DNA of 64,000 nucleotides from Cardiocondyla obscurior (taxonomy: Eukaryota; Arthropoda; Insecta; Hymenoptera; Formicidae): NCBI RefSeq assembly GCF_019399895.1, contig NC_091867.1, positions 3,906,001 through 3,970,000 on the forward strand, read 5' to 3'. A model generated the notes under the pieces. The model was not told the DNA's origin. It saw only the letters and a program-made list of their open reading frames with translations, and did not search any database. Position 1 is the first letter of the stretch. Each line of letters begins with the position of its first letter. Positions 20,749 to 36,983 of the stretch are shown here, piece by piece. The position numbers and the translations under genes are program-made.

Positions 20749-23700
20749 GTGAGTCCTTTTTTTTATCTTATTTTATTGGCGTTATAGAAAATTGCACATG
20801 TGGTTAGACTTGAAAACTACGTGACGCGGCTTACGTTCATGCTGCGTATTCTCGGAAAAGTTGGTCATTACTTGCAGCCACGGGCGCTCGATCGCATGTG
20901 GCATAATTAATTCAAGTAATGTCATTAAAAAGCACGGTGAAAGTTAAAACGCGCTAAATGGCGCGTTTATTTCGGTAAGCTTGTCGAAATAACTTTTGTC
21001 GCGATAAAAAATAAACAGGCGGAATAAACGCAATTTTAGAATTGAATAAAACATATCGCTTCATTAAATAGATATAAGAATGAGTCATTAACGCGTTCGG
21101 TCTCTTTTGCTTTTGCAGCGAGATAAAATAATTAACGTCAAATAATCGATAGACGCGCATGGAAATGGAATAAAAAGAAACACGGTAATGCAGCTTTTAT
21201 ATACGCGTGATAGCTGCAACGATTATCCATCGAATTTATCACGAACGTATCTCCTGAGGCCTGTATGTGTCAGGTCCGTGTATATAATTTATTATCACTT
21301 CGCGTTACTAAAAATGCCTTTACTGATTCATTCGCAGACGCATAAAAACCGCGCCGTCATACATTACTCCGTGGAGACCCTTGTATCCACTTTACGCGCA
21401 CACAATCAACTCTTCGCTATAAAGCGAACCTCAACCTGGCAATATTTTTTCCCACCACTTTTGCGTTTCACAACTTTGTGCATGAATATAAAAGGCGGAA
21501 GTCTTAGGGAACTTCATCACTATATTCTTTCATCAACTTGTTATCTCATCAAACATTTTACGACATCGTGTTCCGATGGTCAATTTTTCTACATTATTTC
21601 TCCCTACAAAACTTACCGCATAGTTAAAGGCCAAACGTAATTACTAAGAATCTTCCTGTCAGATTGTCGATATATTAGGAAACATCGCGCCGTCCTTATT
21701 TCGCTATGATTACACGAGTCCGCGGGCGAAGTTTTCGTTATTGTGTGTGAAGTGGCGTATACGGATATAAATAAATTTCGTTCGTAGCATTCAGTGGGGG
21801 AGGGCCAAGAAGTCTAAAGCTAACTGAAGTTGTACCGAGTTTGAAACTTGCTCCGCGAAGTACAGAAGCAGTAAGATCTTGCACAATGCGTTACAGGGTG
21901 TAGGGCTCCCTTGTTAAAGATTAGCACGATTCTAGAAAAGCTCTTCGAGAGTGAATGAAAGACACGAACGGGGATATTGTTTTCTTGTCGCGTGCTTTGA
22001 ACTAACTTTGAGTGGGTAACTGAGATATAGCCAAGTAGAAGCGAGATATCGCTAAAGAGTGAGCTATTGTAAGATCAATAAGGAGAAGTTTAATTAGGAC
22101 TAAAGTAATAATGTTACGAAAGAAAAGACGTACGCTACAATTAGATTGGAAACACATGCATATTAATACCGATGGCACTTTTATACCTCGATTAAGATAT
22201 TGAAGGATTATAGCAAATTCAACGACCCAATTACATCCTAATATAAAACGTTTATTCTTATAACTATTTTTGAAGAAAATCTTTTACGTTGGTATAAATT
22301 GAATAAATAAAATACGACATATAAAATATTATCTTATTGCAGTCTTAATTTTCTTCTGTTATTAAAATATGTCGTGAGCTTTTTACCAAATTAAAATAAT
22401 AATTATTTTTTTATTAATAATCAATGAAATAAGTAACGAAATATTTTTTTAAGTAAAATCAAACGAAAATTACATTTACCATAATGTTTGCAATTTTTGT
22501 ATTTTTTTTATACATATGTATCTACGAAAAATAATATTCAAATGCTTCTCTTTTTAATGAATAAATAGTGTTAATATGCATTTGATAATAAGATAACCCG
22601 TAATTACAAGATAAACGCTCCATTAATTTTTATCCGTTACGTTAAACGCGTACGTCTTTTTCTGCTGATACGGCGCGTGCTGCAAATCACCCTGTTAGAG
22701 CGATTAATTGGGTCAAAATCATTATCGGTCTCTCCGCTGATATAATTAATGATCACGACTTTGAGCAGTTAACTTCAATTACTGTATCTGCACCGCATTC
22801 ATTATTGTACTTACTGCATTTACACACGCATACGTCTAGACATAATCTCGTTAATATTAGACGATGATATTAGAGTTATATTATTTAAGCTAGTCCGTGT
22901 AATTTTACAAATATAGCTAAGAGGATCATATATATAATGATCTTAAAGCTCGCATGAGATATTATGGTAAAAGGGGGAAGAGAAATTAGACGAAACTGTT
23001 GGAATTATCTTTAAATAAAATTTTATTTTCATGATTTGTGTGACTTTAGTCGATAAATATATGACGTATATAAATTTGGAATTATTATATCATTAACTTT
23101 TTTTTCCGCGTATGAATAAAAATGAATCAATACATAAATCTACGTTACAATGTGCAGTTGTGTAGGATAAAATTTGTTTCTCGAACAAGCGTACATACAC
23201 GTATGTTTCAAAATTTAATAAAGCTAGAACACGCGAGAGCAGTATAAAACAATTGGAATAAAATAATTTTCTACCAGCTAGTCTGGGAAATTTCATGGAA
23301 TGGTAGGTTATCGATACACAGAATACATTGGGGATACGCGTATTAAGAGATCAATATTTGATATTACGACAATCAATAAATGAGCGCAATTGTTTTCTGA
23401 AACGTACTTCTGTGTTAGTTTCGCAGCTCGTCGAGCGTTTTATTTGCTAATGAAAATGTAAGAGGGAAATTTATACGGGTACGTTTTCGTTACGCATATA
23501 TCAGTGAGCATAAGGTATCTCTCGGCTAAAGTCCATCGCATTGACAGAAAGAAATTCCGTTTAAGTTGCACTCGGACGGCATTTACGTGCAAAGTATACG
23601 CGTTCATCATTCTTCTCGGAGTTTCTCGTATCGTCCCCCCGTCTTACGTTGATGTAGTCAGAAGGCAGCGTGTTCTACACACAAAACAACCTTGTCCCGG

Positions 23701-26700
23701 GAACATTCCAGCGCACGTACACCCCCGGTACGATACCCCTTTACCGGGAGCTCGACGAGGAACGCGAATGCTGGGTTTCGTTCGCAGTAGCTGCATGAGG
23801 GGTTGGGTCTCCAACAACTTGAACAACTTCACAATAGCCCCGGCCTTTGCACGCCACTCGCGAAATAAACTTTACCCGCGTAACTTTAAAATTGATGATC
23901 GTGCCGCCGACACATGTAAGAGTGTCCAAGAGGGAGAAATACGATGTCCGTCAATGAGTTTATCGACGCGGTTTCATGTTCATGCATAATCGACATTATG
24001 GAGTCCCTAATATTATATTACTTATTATTATGGCATGTGTGAGTTTTTATTTAATTTCATAATTGATGCTATGAATAAAGAATATATTTTTGAAAATTGT
24101 ACGAGACAGAAAAAAAAAAAAATACAGAGAAATGTTACTAACGATATAACCCACGAGAAAATTTCAGATTCGCTCAAAATCATAGCAAAATCGAAAGAAT
24201 GCAATTAGCTAGTTGAAAAGAAATAGCGATTTAATTTCAACTCCTATATTTATTAAAAATTGAACCTAAATGCAGGGAAGAAACAATAATATTATAAATT
24301 AATGTGACTATAAATATCTTTTTCAAACAAAGATAAATTTCGTTTCTTAAGTCGGAAACATTAGGAATTAATTGAAACATTAGATTTAACGTGCGGTGAT
24401 ATTCCCTTTATTGAAACCGATTTGAAACATCGGGAACAGGAAATATACGGTGTACACTTCTTTTTACAATGCGCTTTTAAAAATCGTGCGGTAGCGAGAA
24501 ATTAGTTGGCTCACGATGCTCCGAGCTCCCGTTTTTTATGAAGCATAGCATATTTTTTATGACCACGCGGTCACTTACTGTCATCCGCTCTACAGAACCC
24601 GGACACGAAAGCATTGCATGTTGTCATATTACTCCTTGAAACGCAATCACGACGAACAGTAGTAGACACCAAACGTAATCATTCTCTACGATTATTATAA
24701 TTAGCGATTACCAGCGTGCGTTATTAATTAACTCTCGCGATTAATGACGCGTAAACATATCGAGGCAACGATTATTTATTGAAGCAGATATTTCGGGCGA
24801 TTTAATGCGGAAAGCAAAGCGATATGAGGGTGGTAGTTATAAATTGCTGCACCCGTTGCTATATTTACGGACCGTAATTATATCTTTAACAGTACTTGGA
24901 TCACGATGTGTCTTGCGTGTTACGCTTTGAATTTCTTGTTGAATTAAATATAATTTTTTCGTCATATACGGATCGCTGAATTAATATACGCGTTACTCAA
25001 TTCAAATAAAAAGAATTATATTATATCGATTGTTCATTAATAATGCATGTTTATCGCGGAACTTGTTCAAAACATGTTATCTATACAATACTGAATTTTA
25101 ATTGTATATATGTTTTTTAATAATCTACTGTGTCTTAATTAAACAGTAATTCATGCAGCTAATATTATATGAATTAATGCAAAAAAAAAAAGAAAAAAAA
25201 TATTAAAAGCAGAATATTCCGATATCCATATATTGTAAGTTTGAATAACAAAAAGACATAGAATATTTTATAACACATTTTATATTGTGTAGCACATTTT
25301 AACTAGTTTATTTAATTGCTATTAATTATTTATATAATTTGTTAATTTCATCGAGATATAACTATTACAATTATTACTAAAAGTTTGAATAATAAATGTG
25401 ACACTTGGAATTTTTTTTATAAATAAAAAAACATAATTTTATAAGAGATTTTTGTAACACAATATTAATATAACATTTAGAAAATGTTATACAATATTTT
25501 TTAAAAAATAAAAATACTTTGCTGTTACTGCGATCATTAATTTGCGCAACGTTAAAAGTTCATCAGCGTAGCCTCGCGTACTTCCGGTTTAATTACAACT
25601 ATCTCGTACGGAGCGTGCGGTCGCTAAAAGTCAGTCATGAATGTGCATACGTCAAACCGAACGAATGTGCCGTAATTTAAATTACCTATTTCAGACCTGT
25701 TAGTACGGTTTGCTTTTCTCTGCTTTGATTAAATGTTTCAACATAGCGTGAATATTTATGGGATTACTAGGAGCACAAGCCAAGCATCGCTTTAAACGAT
25801 CGAATTTTCCGGAAAGTAGGATACGAAAAAGATAAATACAACCAGCCCATAGGAATTCTAACATAATTACGCGGCGAAGCGTGGATCTTGGTACTACAAT
25901 AAGTGCGGTACGTGCCGCGTTTGCACAATGCGTATTAATCCAATAATTACGTACTAAAACCTGCGCCCGGCCGAGAAGTAGCTCTTAGAGCCACCACACT
26001 CTCCCAAAAGCATCCATTAACGATCTAAGCGCAGATATTGACCCACGTTATACGTTTATTTATTCACACTCAGGGTACATACACGCGTTTTACACGTAGA
26101 TACACTCGTGAATTCCATTTCCTTTTAAGATAATTAATACCGTTGCTAAATAAAGCCGGTCCCGCGTGTATTCATATGCACGTATCGATCTTTATTCCAA
26201 AAACAATATTTGAATGAAGAAGGAAAATGCTTTTATTTTTTATTTTTTTTTAACATTGCGTAATAATGGAATTTTTATTCTTGCACGTTGTAAATTTGTG
26301 ATAATGAATGACTGAACATTGATATGACGTTACATAGTGAATATTTTCTCTCTCTTTCTCTCTTTCTCTTTTTTTGACAAGGAAAAAATACTTTTATTTT
26401 TTAATTTATATATTTTTCACTGCACTACGATTATCAATATTTGCAGAATAGATAGCACGCTGGGAGAATTCAAGTATTAACTAATGACTTCTCGCGATAG
26501 ATAAAAAATTGTTTTATTAAATTAAATATCGATTCTCTGCTGCTCGGCGAAGCGAAAAGGAGATAATGACAATTAGCAAAGCTATATGTATAAATCGCAA
26601 CATGCAAGTTATTGAATTTTATTTATATTCCTTTTTACAAACTAATCTCTTTCGCGAAATTAAGAACGCCGGAGGTTTCTAATTATTGTAGCCAAGGATT

Positions 26701-26940
26701 AATGCCGAATATGCAGTTTGCTTTAACATCGAGTATAATTATACGTCAATTTGTTTTCAAATAAAGTCTGCATTATTATCATGTAGCGTGACATCGCTCA
26801 ATTATCTTATGCCATGCACAGAGAAATTAAGCGAGTACCTACTACGTCGAATAATCTTACTTAGGTATCTATAAGAACATCTAAATGCGATGCATTCGCA
26901 GATGCGCAGTAACTTTCTTGCATGTAAAATGCGTTTCGAA
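20749..26940. other. AT-rich stretch, probably intron or intergenic
   Basis: No supported exon. The sequence is mostly AT-rich with frequent A and T runs (for example 24,111-24,121 and 25,180-25,199). A good acceptor-like tract ends at 21,119 (TTTTGCTTTTGCAG), but AT-rich sequence without a matching donor follows. The longest frames (21,188-21,640 and 23,504-23,989) have no recognisable domains. A C/T microsatellite lies at about 26,347-26,376. If the exon chain ending at 20,748 belongs to a protein gene, this is its third intron. Confidence 0.5.
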
Positions 26941-29900
26941 CATTACTTAAAATACATGGTTGGAAATGTTAATAATATTTTTTTTTAGTCTATTTGCAAA
27001 GGCTCGGGCGCAAAGAAGTTGTTTTCTAATCGCTCCGTAAATTACGCGTATTTTCGACCTTAGATGAGAGAAGTATCGCATATACGAATAATTATCGACT
27101 CGAGAACGGACGATCATTTTTTTGTACTCCTGTATTATTCTACTCATCGTTTTGTGCTTCGGAAAGGAAAAGTTATTTCGCGCACAAAGCGTCCGGCATT
27201 TCCAACCCGCTTCACTCGCCATCTCCTTCAGCGACATTCAACGGGTTCCGACGATCGCCATTGTCAGGGCGTGAGATCTGCACCTCGCCCGTCTTCTTCG
27301 TCGCGGCCGAGATTCTAATCCCGTTTCGAGCAAGTAATTTTTAAGGAACTTAAGGAAGATTAAGCGCGCGGGGGAACATTTCGCGTAGCACGCGCACAGT
27401 TTCCTTCTAGTTTCATCAATAAAATCGCGGATATAATATTTTCGTTTATTCGCGAGGATAGTAGCAATGAGGACTATGACGCTTTGCACGATTTGCAATA
27501 AGCATGGAATTACGTATATCATGGTAAATAAATACGTCATTAGAGATTTAATTCGCTGTTGCGATTCGATTGTAATCCGATGCCGCGGGGGTTCGGATAT
27601 ATCGTGTCTCGTGCCGTTCGGTTATCCAAGTAGCTGCATACGCCTATAACGAGATCTATACACCGGAGCCTTGAGATCTGTATTGCAGACGATATAGTGC
27701 AGAAACAAGACGATATAGCGGTATAGCGAGGGGAAAGGGGGAGGGGTGACGCAGAGAGAGAGGATAACAGTTACGGCATACGGTAACGCGGCAGTATTGA
27801 CAAACATCTTCATTAGCTCCGGTTCCCTGTGTACTGTCTACCTACAAACATCGTATATATGCCGCGAAGCCATTCTCTATCTACCTGAGCATACCTGCGC
27901 ATACCTTCGGAACTGTAGACACGGACAGTAATTTGCCAGGATTGCCACTTGATGCGAGTTAAACCGACACGTCCGCAATGTCTCGACCTCCGCTAAATCT
28001 TACGGCACATTATCGGGGCTGAGCGAAACCGTTGGGAAATCGTGCGTCGACTGCGGTCGTCCATAAATCGAGGACTTTAATCCTAATTCAAGACTCGATA
28101 TCGTACATTGCTTATTTTAACCTAGAAATGCATTTATAAACCTGCCATTTAAAGTAAAGAGAAATCGACACTTCATATCGCGTCCTGAGATTGCAATGAA
28201 TATCGATAAGCAATTAAAGTATGACAATCGCACGCGAACGTAGTTATATATTCTGTATGAAATAGACTTGCCAGTCACTACATTATGTACGTTACGAAAC
28301 ATCAAAGTACGAATCTATAACTTTAATTTAATACGGCTAAATAATTCAGAAAATTAACAATTACATGATGCGTTTGTTGTAAAAGCTTAAACATGCTTTA
28401 AAATCGGTAACATCGATCAGTTGATGCACGTGATAAGGCAAATAATTAATGACACGCTTGTGACACAACAAAATTTGTATCTAGATCATATGTATTGTAA
28501 TATTATGATATATTACCTGCAATAATTGCTTTACATCGGTTTTTCACTTGTTCCATCTCATTTGCGTAAATTGCGCTATTAGTTGTTTTCTCAGTAACAC
28601 GAAAAATAATTAAAAAATAACACGAAATTATATATACTTCGTACATAATACGGTAATTTAATAAGTTTGATGTTCAGAACGTTGCCACTGTAGCTACAAC
28701 GTTCTTTTTTTTTCGTTTTTATCAGAAATTATGCATATTGAATTAAATAAATAATGCAGGCTACGTGACATTTATGCTGTTTGATCAAGAAAGTACTTTT
28801 TCTTTCATATTTGTTTCTTTTTAAAAAAATTCTAGGAATTGCAAAATTATTTAAATCGAAATTCTATTTCCGATGTTAACAAATATCCGAAAGAAAAAAA
28901 AATTAATGAATTGTAATTAAAATTTCGTAAAAGTTAATTGTAATACATATTAAATTGTTAAATTTATAATAATAAACTAGTTTATAAAATATACACATTC
29001 TACATATATATGTATAATAAATATGTATTACGTATTCCATTACAAGAATATATGATATAAACTTTTGCAAAATAAATACTATTACTGTGTGATTAAAATA
29101 ATAACGAATTATCAGAAACTGAATAATCACTTTCTTAATCAAAATGCGTACATGGACGCTATAACTAACACGAGGTTATTTTAAATTAATCGATTTCCCG
29201 AGTAATATTAATATCAAATACAATGGCGTTTTTAATAGAAATATTTGAGTTCTCAATTTAAATCAGTTTTGTTAAAGAAAAGGTGCCAGGACTTTATTAC
29301 ACTGTACACCTCTCGGAATAAAATCCGATAAAAACTGGTTTTTATTTTTTGTGGATAGATCGGTGAAAAATTCAACATGTATTGTGAGACTTTTTTTTTT
29401 CATTTTATCTAGAACGATTGCCATCTGTTCAATTTTTGGATGCATGAAATACATTTTTCAGTTTTATTCAGCTCAGAAAAATCTGGGGGGCGGAGGGAGT
29501 TGGGAAAAAAAATAATAGTGCACCAATTTTCCTCACTATAAAAGTATTTTGCCGAAGTGCGTCACTTCTCCCCCTTTTTTTTTAATCTTTTAACACGTAA
29601 GTGATGCCGAATATTACATCAATTTGATACTATAATATACATATGTTACTAATACAATCATGTATTATTTATAAATACGCCTGCAAATCCCGATATCTGA
29701 TCGAAAAAGCATAAAAGTGACTTGATGAGAAAGCTATTGCTGCAAGCTAACCGAATACCGAATATACGAGTGCAATATATCTGTAGCTACGCTGCAAAGA
29801 GATAATGGTCATAATTGTATTATCAATTCTATTTGTCGCAACAAACGAACTCCATCCCGTACGTGCCACTGTCGCGTGCGCTTCACTTATCGTCGCTAAC

Positions 29901-30480
29901 GCAGTCGCACATCCATTTCACTGGTTCTATAATAATTAAAGTCTCAATACGCGCGCTTTCTTTTAAACCCTTGAGCTAATTTTTAAACATTCTCTTTGCC
30001 GAATACGTAATGAAGAAAATTACGTTTGCGGCAGCACAATTTAACTTATATAATTTTTTTGCGAAAAGCGTTTAGCGCGAAATTAATTATCTATCGCTTA
30101 CGCTTGAACGTTCGTCGTGTTTATTGATAACAAGAAGAGCTACGAAAAAGTAAACCGCGTCAACAGGTTTTATTAACGGCAAAATTAACGTTGGCAGTTT
30201 TTGAATAAGTACTGTATTTTATTTCGATACTTGTAGCGTGCACTTTCGAAAATGATTAATAAGGATGTCAATCATAATTATTATCATTACCCTGATCGCT
30301 CGGACAAGAACAATGACAATAGCCGGCAAGTACAAAAGTAATATTCACGGTATTAATAAATTAGTCGGTGATAGGCAAGCACGATGTAACAGCGTCGTTT
30401 ATCACGAACTTGTCCATTCATCGTTACGAGGATTAGATTAATTACCGAAAAGCCCGATAAAACGGCGTGCCTGGCACCTA
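26941..30480. other. Mixed stretch, no gene recognised
   Basis: A CpG-containing part at about 27,000-28,080 has overlapping short frames on both strands and no splice-site pair. The remainder to 30,480 is AT-rich, with T runs near 28,704-28,712, 29,391-29,400 and 29,574-29,583. Nothing else is seen. Confidence 0.5.
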
Positions 30481-33400
30481 AGTGCAGCACAGGCTCGTCA
30501 ATCAAGCCGGGAAGTAATTCTTACGCGAATCTCCACGCCGGCGGACGACGGGCGCAATGAAAACCCCGAGGAACGGTACAGATAAAATATACGTGACGAG
30601 TACGCGAATATTTATTCGAATCACAGGTGACGGATTTCTTTTTATTTTCATTAACCGAAGTATTTATCTCGTTAATTATTCGTTAATTGCCAGGTAATGT
30701 TGGTCACGTTAATCCGAGCAATAGCGCGAGCAAAGAATTATTCAATTTCCAATGTACAACTACGGAGTACATTGTACGATCTCGGGCGATATGATGTCGA
30801 CGACGTATTGCAATTGCGCGCCGACTCACGCGGCTCAGTAAAGCTCGGATCGGACGCGTCGATAGGCTATGCGCGGCCGTACCATTATTTCCGAGAATAG
30901 CATCATTTTCGATGCTATTACCCCGAGTACACCCGCACGACAGTCCAACGGATAGACACAATGGCGATGTTTGCCGCCATGCGGGGAGGGCACGAACACG
31001 GCATACGTAGGCGCGAGTATAGATTAAGCTGATAGGTGGGGCCCTATAGGAGCAGGTCTGGCCAGGCCACGATATGCTTACGAGATTGATAATGCACGTC
31101 GGGATCGAATGGCTGCTAGATAAGTAGAATCCGATATATAGATGATGCTTTACTCGAGCGTGCGTACATACATAGCGCTATGCCTAATTGCTCGTAAATG
31201 ACGGATCACGATGTCAAGTCGGGAGGTCAAGCGACTCCTCGACGTGGTGCCTCGGCAACCACGTTCTCAGCCCAGGTCCCTTCATCTACGCCGCCCATCC
31301 ATATTCCTATCAATTTAATTTTGAAATCTGAAATCGGAGCGCCGACGTTCGTATTTCTCGCTGCCGATCACGGCCTTTCTCTTTTACGCTATCATTTCAG
31401 GGAGAGATTTAAATGTAGGTCATCGTACCCTTTGTCGATTACGGGGCATTCGTTCGGCTCGTCGAATAACGTGTGACGCTGCAGGAAAAAAAAAAAAATT
31501 TTGAAACAAAAAAGTCTATCTGCATTCGGTTATAAAAACGAACGTCAGGTGATGATAGGAGCGTTCTGTTAACAGCGACAGTGCACGCGGATGCACGTAG
31601 ATATACAAATGAATTAGATGGCGGATAAACTTGTACAACGTGCGACATTTATGCAAACATTTGTCTAGCGTTGCTTTTCCATTTCACCTTTCAGAAAATA
31701 CCTCTCGTAATTAACTTCCGTCGCCTAATGTATGGCGTAAGAGCCATAACGCGGCGTGACGGGTACGTTCCAGCCGTACGAGAGTCCCTTTAAGGGCGAA
31801 ATTTTACACTTTTATAGCGTATGACTGCACAGAAATGCACTCTACGACACAAATATCGCGCGTATGCATTTTGAGTATGCTTGACCATGGATAACACGAT
31901 AAACTTTACGACCCCGAAGCTCGTTGCTCGTAATGGATTTGCAATATGTTGTAAACGGGGCGCGGAATGTGCGACACGCGGCAACATGAAAAGTGTGACA
32001 CGCTCGTCATCAGGAAAATTAATATGGATAGAATCACATTTGCTGGAGAATTTAAACTCTGGACCCCAACGAGACTTATTTTGCAAACATCTATATTTAC
32101 GATAGACACGTTAAAAGTAGTATATTTCTCTGTCTATGCGGAAACGTTTTTTTTTTACATTTCAAGCATAAATTTAATCGTGTCATCACTTTTTCCAATT
32201 TTTTTTTTTTTTTTTTGAAACTGCGTACTTTTATTTATTTTCGTGCTCGTAATTGTAAATAGGTAACTATGCTTACTCTTTCGTTACGCTCATTTATGTC
32301 CTGTTGCATCACTAAACATTACAAGCATCGTCAACGTATCGTAATTGACAAACGACATGATCGATGCATCGGAAGATTATGATACTCGTATCTCCGATGG
32401 TCGTAGCGGAATGTTAGCTTCGTCCAATAAGAGTATCCTTACCGTGAATTGAATCCATCTATCAAGTCCAGCCGTCATGATTGGTGCTTAAGGGTGGTTT
32501 GTTGCTCGGCTTAGAACAAGATACCTTGATTGAATAGCGGGTGATATACGAGCGCGGATAACGAAAAAGACGGCGCAAATCTGCGGGCTCAAAAAGTTTA
32601 GCCGATAAATAACCTTTAACGAGCACCGCGATATAGATACGAATTCGATAAAGTGCAACGCTCTCGAGATAACGTTGGTACACCCAAGAATTCTGTTACT
32701 GTCGTAATTCCAGGAAAATATAATTTACGAAAAATTGCTTGCAAAATAAATTCGATCCAATCGTGTTGATAATACCACGTTTAGAAACGGTAAAGCGAAT
32801 GAATCGTTATTTCATATTTTAGAAGTATTAAGCTACAATACGTTATGAATAAAAATAAAAGTAGAGTAAATTTTAATTTGTAAAATAATTTTAATGTAAT
32901 TGCAATCCCAGCAATAACAATTTAGTGGGTCAGTTATTCATTTCTATATGTTAATATAAGTTAAGTCTCTTCAAATTTTACATTTCTCGAAATATACATA
33001 ACAATAACATATATGCACTCAAATTTTAAATTTAATTTACTTTAAATAGTCTTATTTAAATTAAATAGTCTCTCTTAGCATACAATACTATTAATAATTT
33101 TGGAATTAAATAATTAAACCTGTTATATCCAATTTTAATTTGTTACGAAGGTAAAAAAAATCACATTATGATTTAATTGATGATAAAAAATTGACATTTG
33201 TCAGTATTAATTTAAATACTATACTATCATACGCTTTGTGTTTTTACTCGCGACTGCTTATTTCCCCGGTATTAATTGTTCGTACTCGTAGCAGTGTTGA
33301 CAGCGCTAGGGTCTCGTTACTAAGTGCGAGATGCATGCATTATCCTTTGTTCCATGATAGAATATGCGGCTTTTGGTACCGACCAGCATGAAGCAGTACA

Positions 33401-36400
33401 TACGTCATTGTCCAACGGGTGTTCTGCGGTAGTAATTGTCATTTGATCTCGGTAACCCTCCCATATATACGTAACACCCGCAGTTCCTACCCGCCTCGCA
33501 GACATTCATCATTTACAGACAATTGCCTCAACTTGCCTTGCACGATGCGTAAGCTACTAGGTAACCCTAGTGAGACATCCACCGGCGTTCATTGACGTAA
33601 TATATATTCAGCGTGCGATTGCAATCGTAAGACGATGTGCGCATAACTGCGACGTGCCTTTGACGAAGCATCGTCACCTGCAGAACGGTAATAGCTGACT
33701 GCGCCGATCGATACAGCGACGATATACCCGACGTGAAAAGAAAATTCGCGCCCGCTTCTTCGTGCGCGAATGATTACATCGCGGATGTTTGAATATCAAT
33801 ATTATCTTTCTGAGAAATAAATGCTGTATTCTCGATCGCGGAGAGACAGAAGTACTCGTGAAAACTTGGCGAAAAGCTAATCGAGGCGTTAAGCAATTTT
33901 ATCATCATTTATTTAGCCATTTCTGTCAGAAAATTCAAAAGTCACTTCGCCATCGATCTTAATATTATTATGAATTAATTGATGCTCTTAGCGCCTAATT
34001 AATTTACGTTGAACTTATTATCAAACAAAATATTAAAGTTTATTTAATGGAGCGCGCTGTGCAAATTATCGAAAACTATCAATTTTGTAAAAGATAATTT
34101 GAAGTTTACGTGCCAGAAGGGGATTAAATTATTTAACAATTTTGCTATTTTAGAAATGTCAGATGATACAGTGAAATTATATTCTCTATATGTATATCTT
34201 CCAAAGCGGTCGTAATATATGTTCCACTTTAGCAAGAAGGGTTATAGCGAAGATGGAGAATCTCAGAGACTCCATCAACAGTCTATTTTATAAAGCTGTT
34301 AATTAAGGGCAAGACCCATGGTCACATTGCGCGTTAGTAGGAATATCTTGAAACGCCTTATGAATATTTATATATACCAGGCTGCTGGTAATTATACTAG
34401 GAGCCGCTACATGGATCTGCTGCCGTTTACGTCTACTTACTACTTCAAAATTTATTACCTTTTAGTTTAGACTCTGAAATAGCAATTATAATATATAAAA
34501 GCTTATTTTCTGTTTTAAGTATTAAAAATGACTCGGCGAAATGAAAATAATTAATTTACCGAGTGACTGACGTGGTGTTCTAAGATCAGAATAATAATTA
34601 TTAATTTATTTATTGTTAGCTAAAGAAAAACTTGATACAAACATCCAGTCTGAAAAACATGCCAAGTTGTTGAGTTTAATTCGTAAGCGAAAGGGCTACT
34701 GTGAACAATGTATAATTAGGAAAATAATCTGAAAGCTCAGGTCGTAAAGAGGAAAGGGCAAATTACATGCACTAATTATTTGCATAAATATTTATGGTAG
34801 AGTTACTTGCTCGCTGGTACACACGTATTTCGGTCTGTATGCCAGAATTCAAAACGCATATGCTGCTAGGTAAATGGAAATTAGCAAAATGTACTTCTGA
34901 AATTTTCGCGTAATAGGATAGCGAAAATCAGCTTAGCGCGAAATCACCGTGAGATGCAAATCCAGATTTTTACAGTATGGGGATTTGCCGCCGAGATCTC
35001 TGCTTGCGCGAAATATTCGCCTTGGTGCATTACCAGTCAGACACCATAGATCTGAACGGTAGCACTCCAAGGCGGTAGTCTAAATCTACTGCGGTTTTGC
35101 CGTGAATCTCGGAGGTAACATACCGAGAAACTCTGTTTACGGCCGAATCTTCAGGATCGCTAAATCCAGGTTACTCATTTCCTCTGCATCGACCTCGATG
35201 CACGAAAAGCGTTTTAATGAATTCTCCACACGAGATGAGCCGCTAAATGCCGCGCAAATTTATGAGGGCTAAATACGTATGTGCCGTCTACAGTATTTCT
35301 ACAATATTTTCACAACTAGGGAAAGTCAATCGTTTATAAAGCAATAACTTTTTAATTGTCTATTCACATATTAAAACCAAATATTCAAAATATTATTTTA
35401 AATTCGAGATAACTTATAATTAGAAATAAATTTCCCTCGGTATCCGCATATTAAGTTAAGAAACTTTGTTTTGACTTTCTTTGAATATGAAATGAAATTT
35501 AAGCTCGGCGCAATGTAGAAATCTTCTCTTTCTCTCTTTCTCTCTCCCTCGCTCTTTCTAAAATTTAAAAATAAAAATGCACCTTTATATGAGAAATACG
35601 AATATATAAAATCATTGCTTCTTCAAAAGATGAGCTTACCCAGCCGGAAGTTATTATAAAGCAGAAACGAGAATAAATCTCGACGTAAATCACGAGCGCG
35701 AACATTCCTTGGAATTATTCGCGTCGTGGATTATGCGTTTACGTTCGAAGTGGACGTGCACTTAGAGAAAACGGAAGCTCCTTGCCCTTCCGAGTTATGA
35801 GGGCGGCTAAAATTCGCGTCACGCCACCTGCGTAATATCGGTTGCCACGACTTATCGCTTTTCGCCGCAACGTTGACCAACGTAAATAACGCCCGTATCA
35901 CTGAACACATCCGTTTCATCGTCCGACCGTTTCTATTTGCCTTTCAACGGAGTCAAGAGACATTCCGTCAGATAGTACGACGTCAAAGCGTCGTTTTGTT
36001 GCAAGCGAAAGGAGATATTTTCTAAAGTCGCTACACGTACCAACAGCTGTGCGAAATTAAAATATTCGTATCGCCAATTATTGTCACTTTTACTATCGTG
36101 CATTTCTTGTAAGGTTAACCGATTTTAACGAAAATTTTTTCTCATTAAATATATATATTTGTACATGTATATTTATTAAAAGTAAATATTGTAGATTGAG
36201 GAAAAATACAGAAAATGAGAAATGTATCTAATTAAAATGACACTTTTATAATATTGAGATGTGGAAGGTAACCTTTGAATACTACACAATTTCGCGCACT
36301 GTTCTGTGCGAAGGAAAAGAAATTAGCGATGAAATAATCTAAGGAAGGGTAATCCCATTTCTATACTTTTGTGCTGCCAGAAACAGAGATAATTACCTTT

Positions 36401-36983
36401 GAGTTTGGTTAACGAATCTTATTGCAATTAGTTAAGCCAGGTTTCGTTATAAGCGAGTAAGAGCTTCTTGAATGCAAGAAGATAAATATATGTATTGTCA
36501 AGTCTCTCTCTATACAAACTGCGCCCAAGTATTAATAAAGTAAAGAAGAATCAGTGGCTGTTTTATAATAAAGACTACTTCAAAGCAGTAATTGGATCAA
36601 ATCCAGCGCAGAAATAGAAAAAAAAAGGAATGTTTCTTTTGATACGTTTCATTAAATTCCGCTGCTTCTAAAAATATTACATTGCTCAATTCAGTTTGCT
36701 GTTTCATTATAACGATATATACTTTCATTTCGCGATTTCTATGCTCGACGAGTTTCTAACGAAAAAGTATCATCATATCTCTAATATCTTCCATTCTCTT
36801 CTTCTTTTATTAAATAAAGTCTTTATTTCGAACGCTAACATTAATATCGATAGACCCGGGGGGAAAAAGAAAAGAAAAAAAAAAAAAAATCAGGGGTGGT
36901 AATAAATACCAATCTCCGCGGGATCGGCACGTATTCTCAGAGTAGAAATCTCTATCGGGCTAGAAAATCGATTATGTCTCCGA

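Noticed and set aside
23504..23989. 161-codon plus-strand frame
   Set aside because: Composition and overlap with antisense frames suggest chance; no domain seen.
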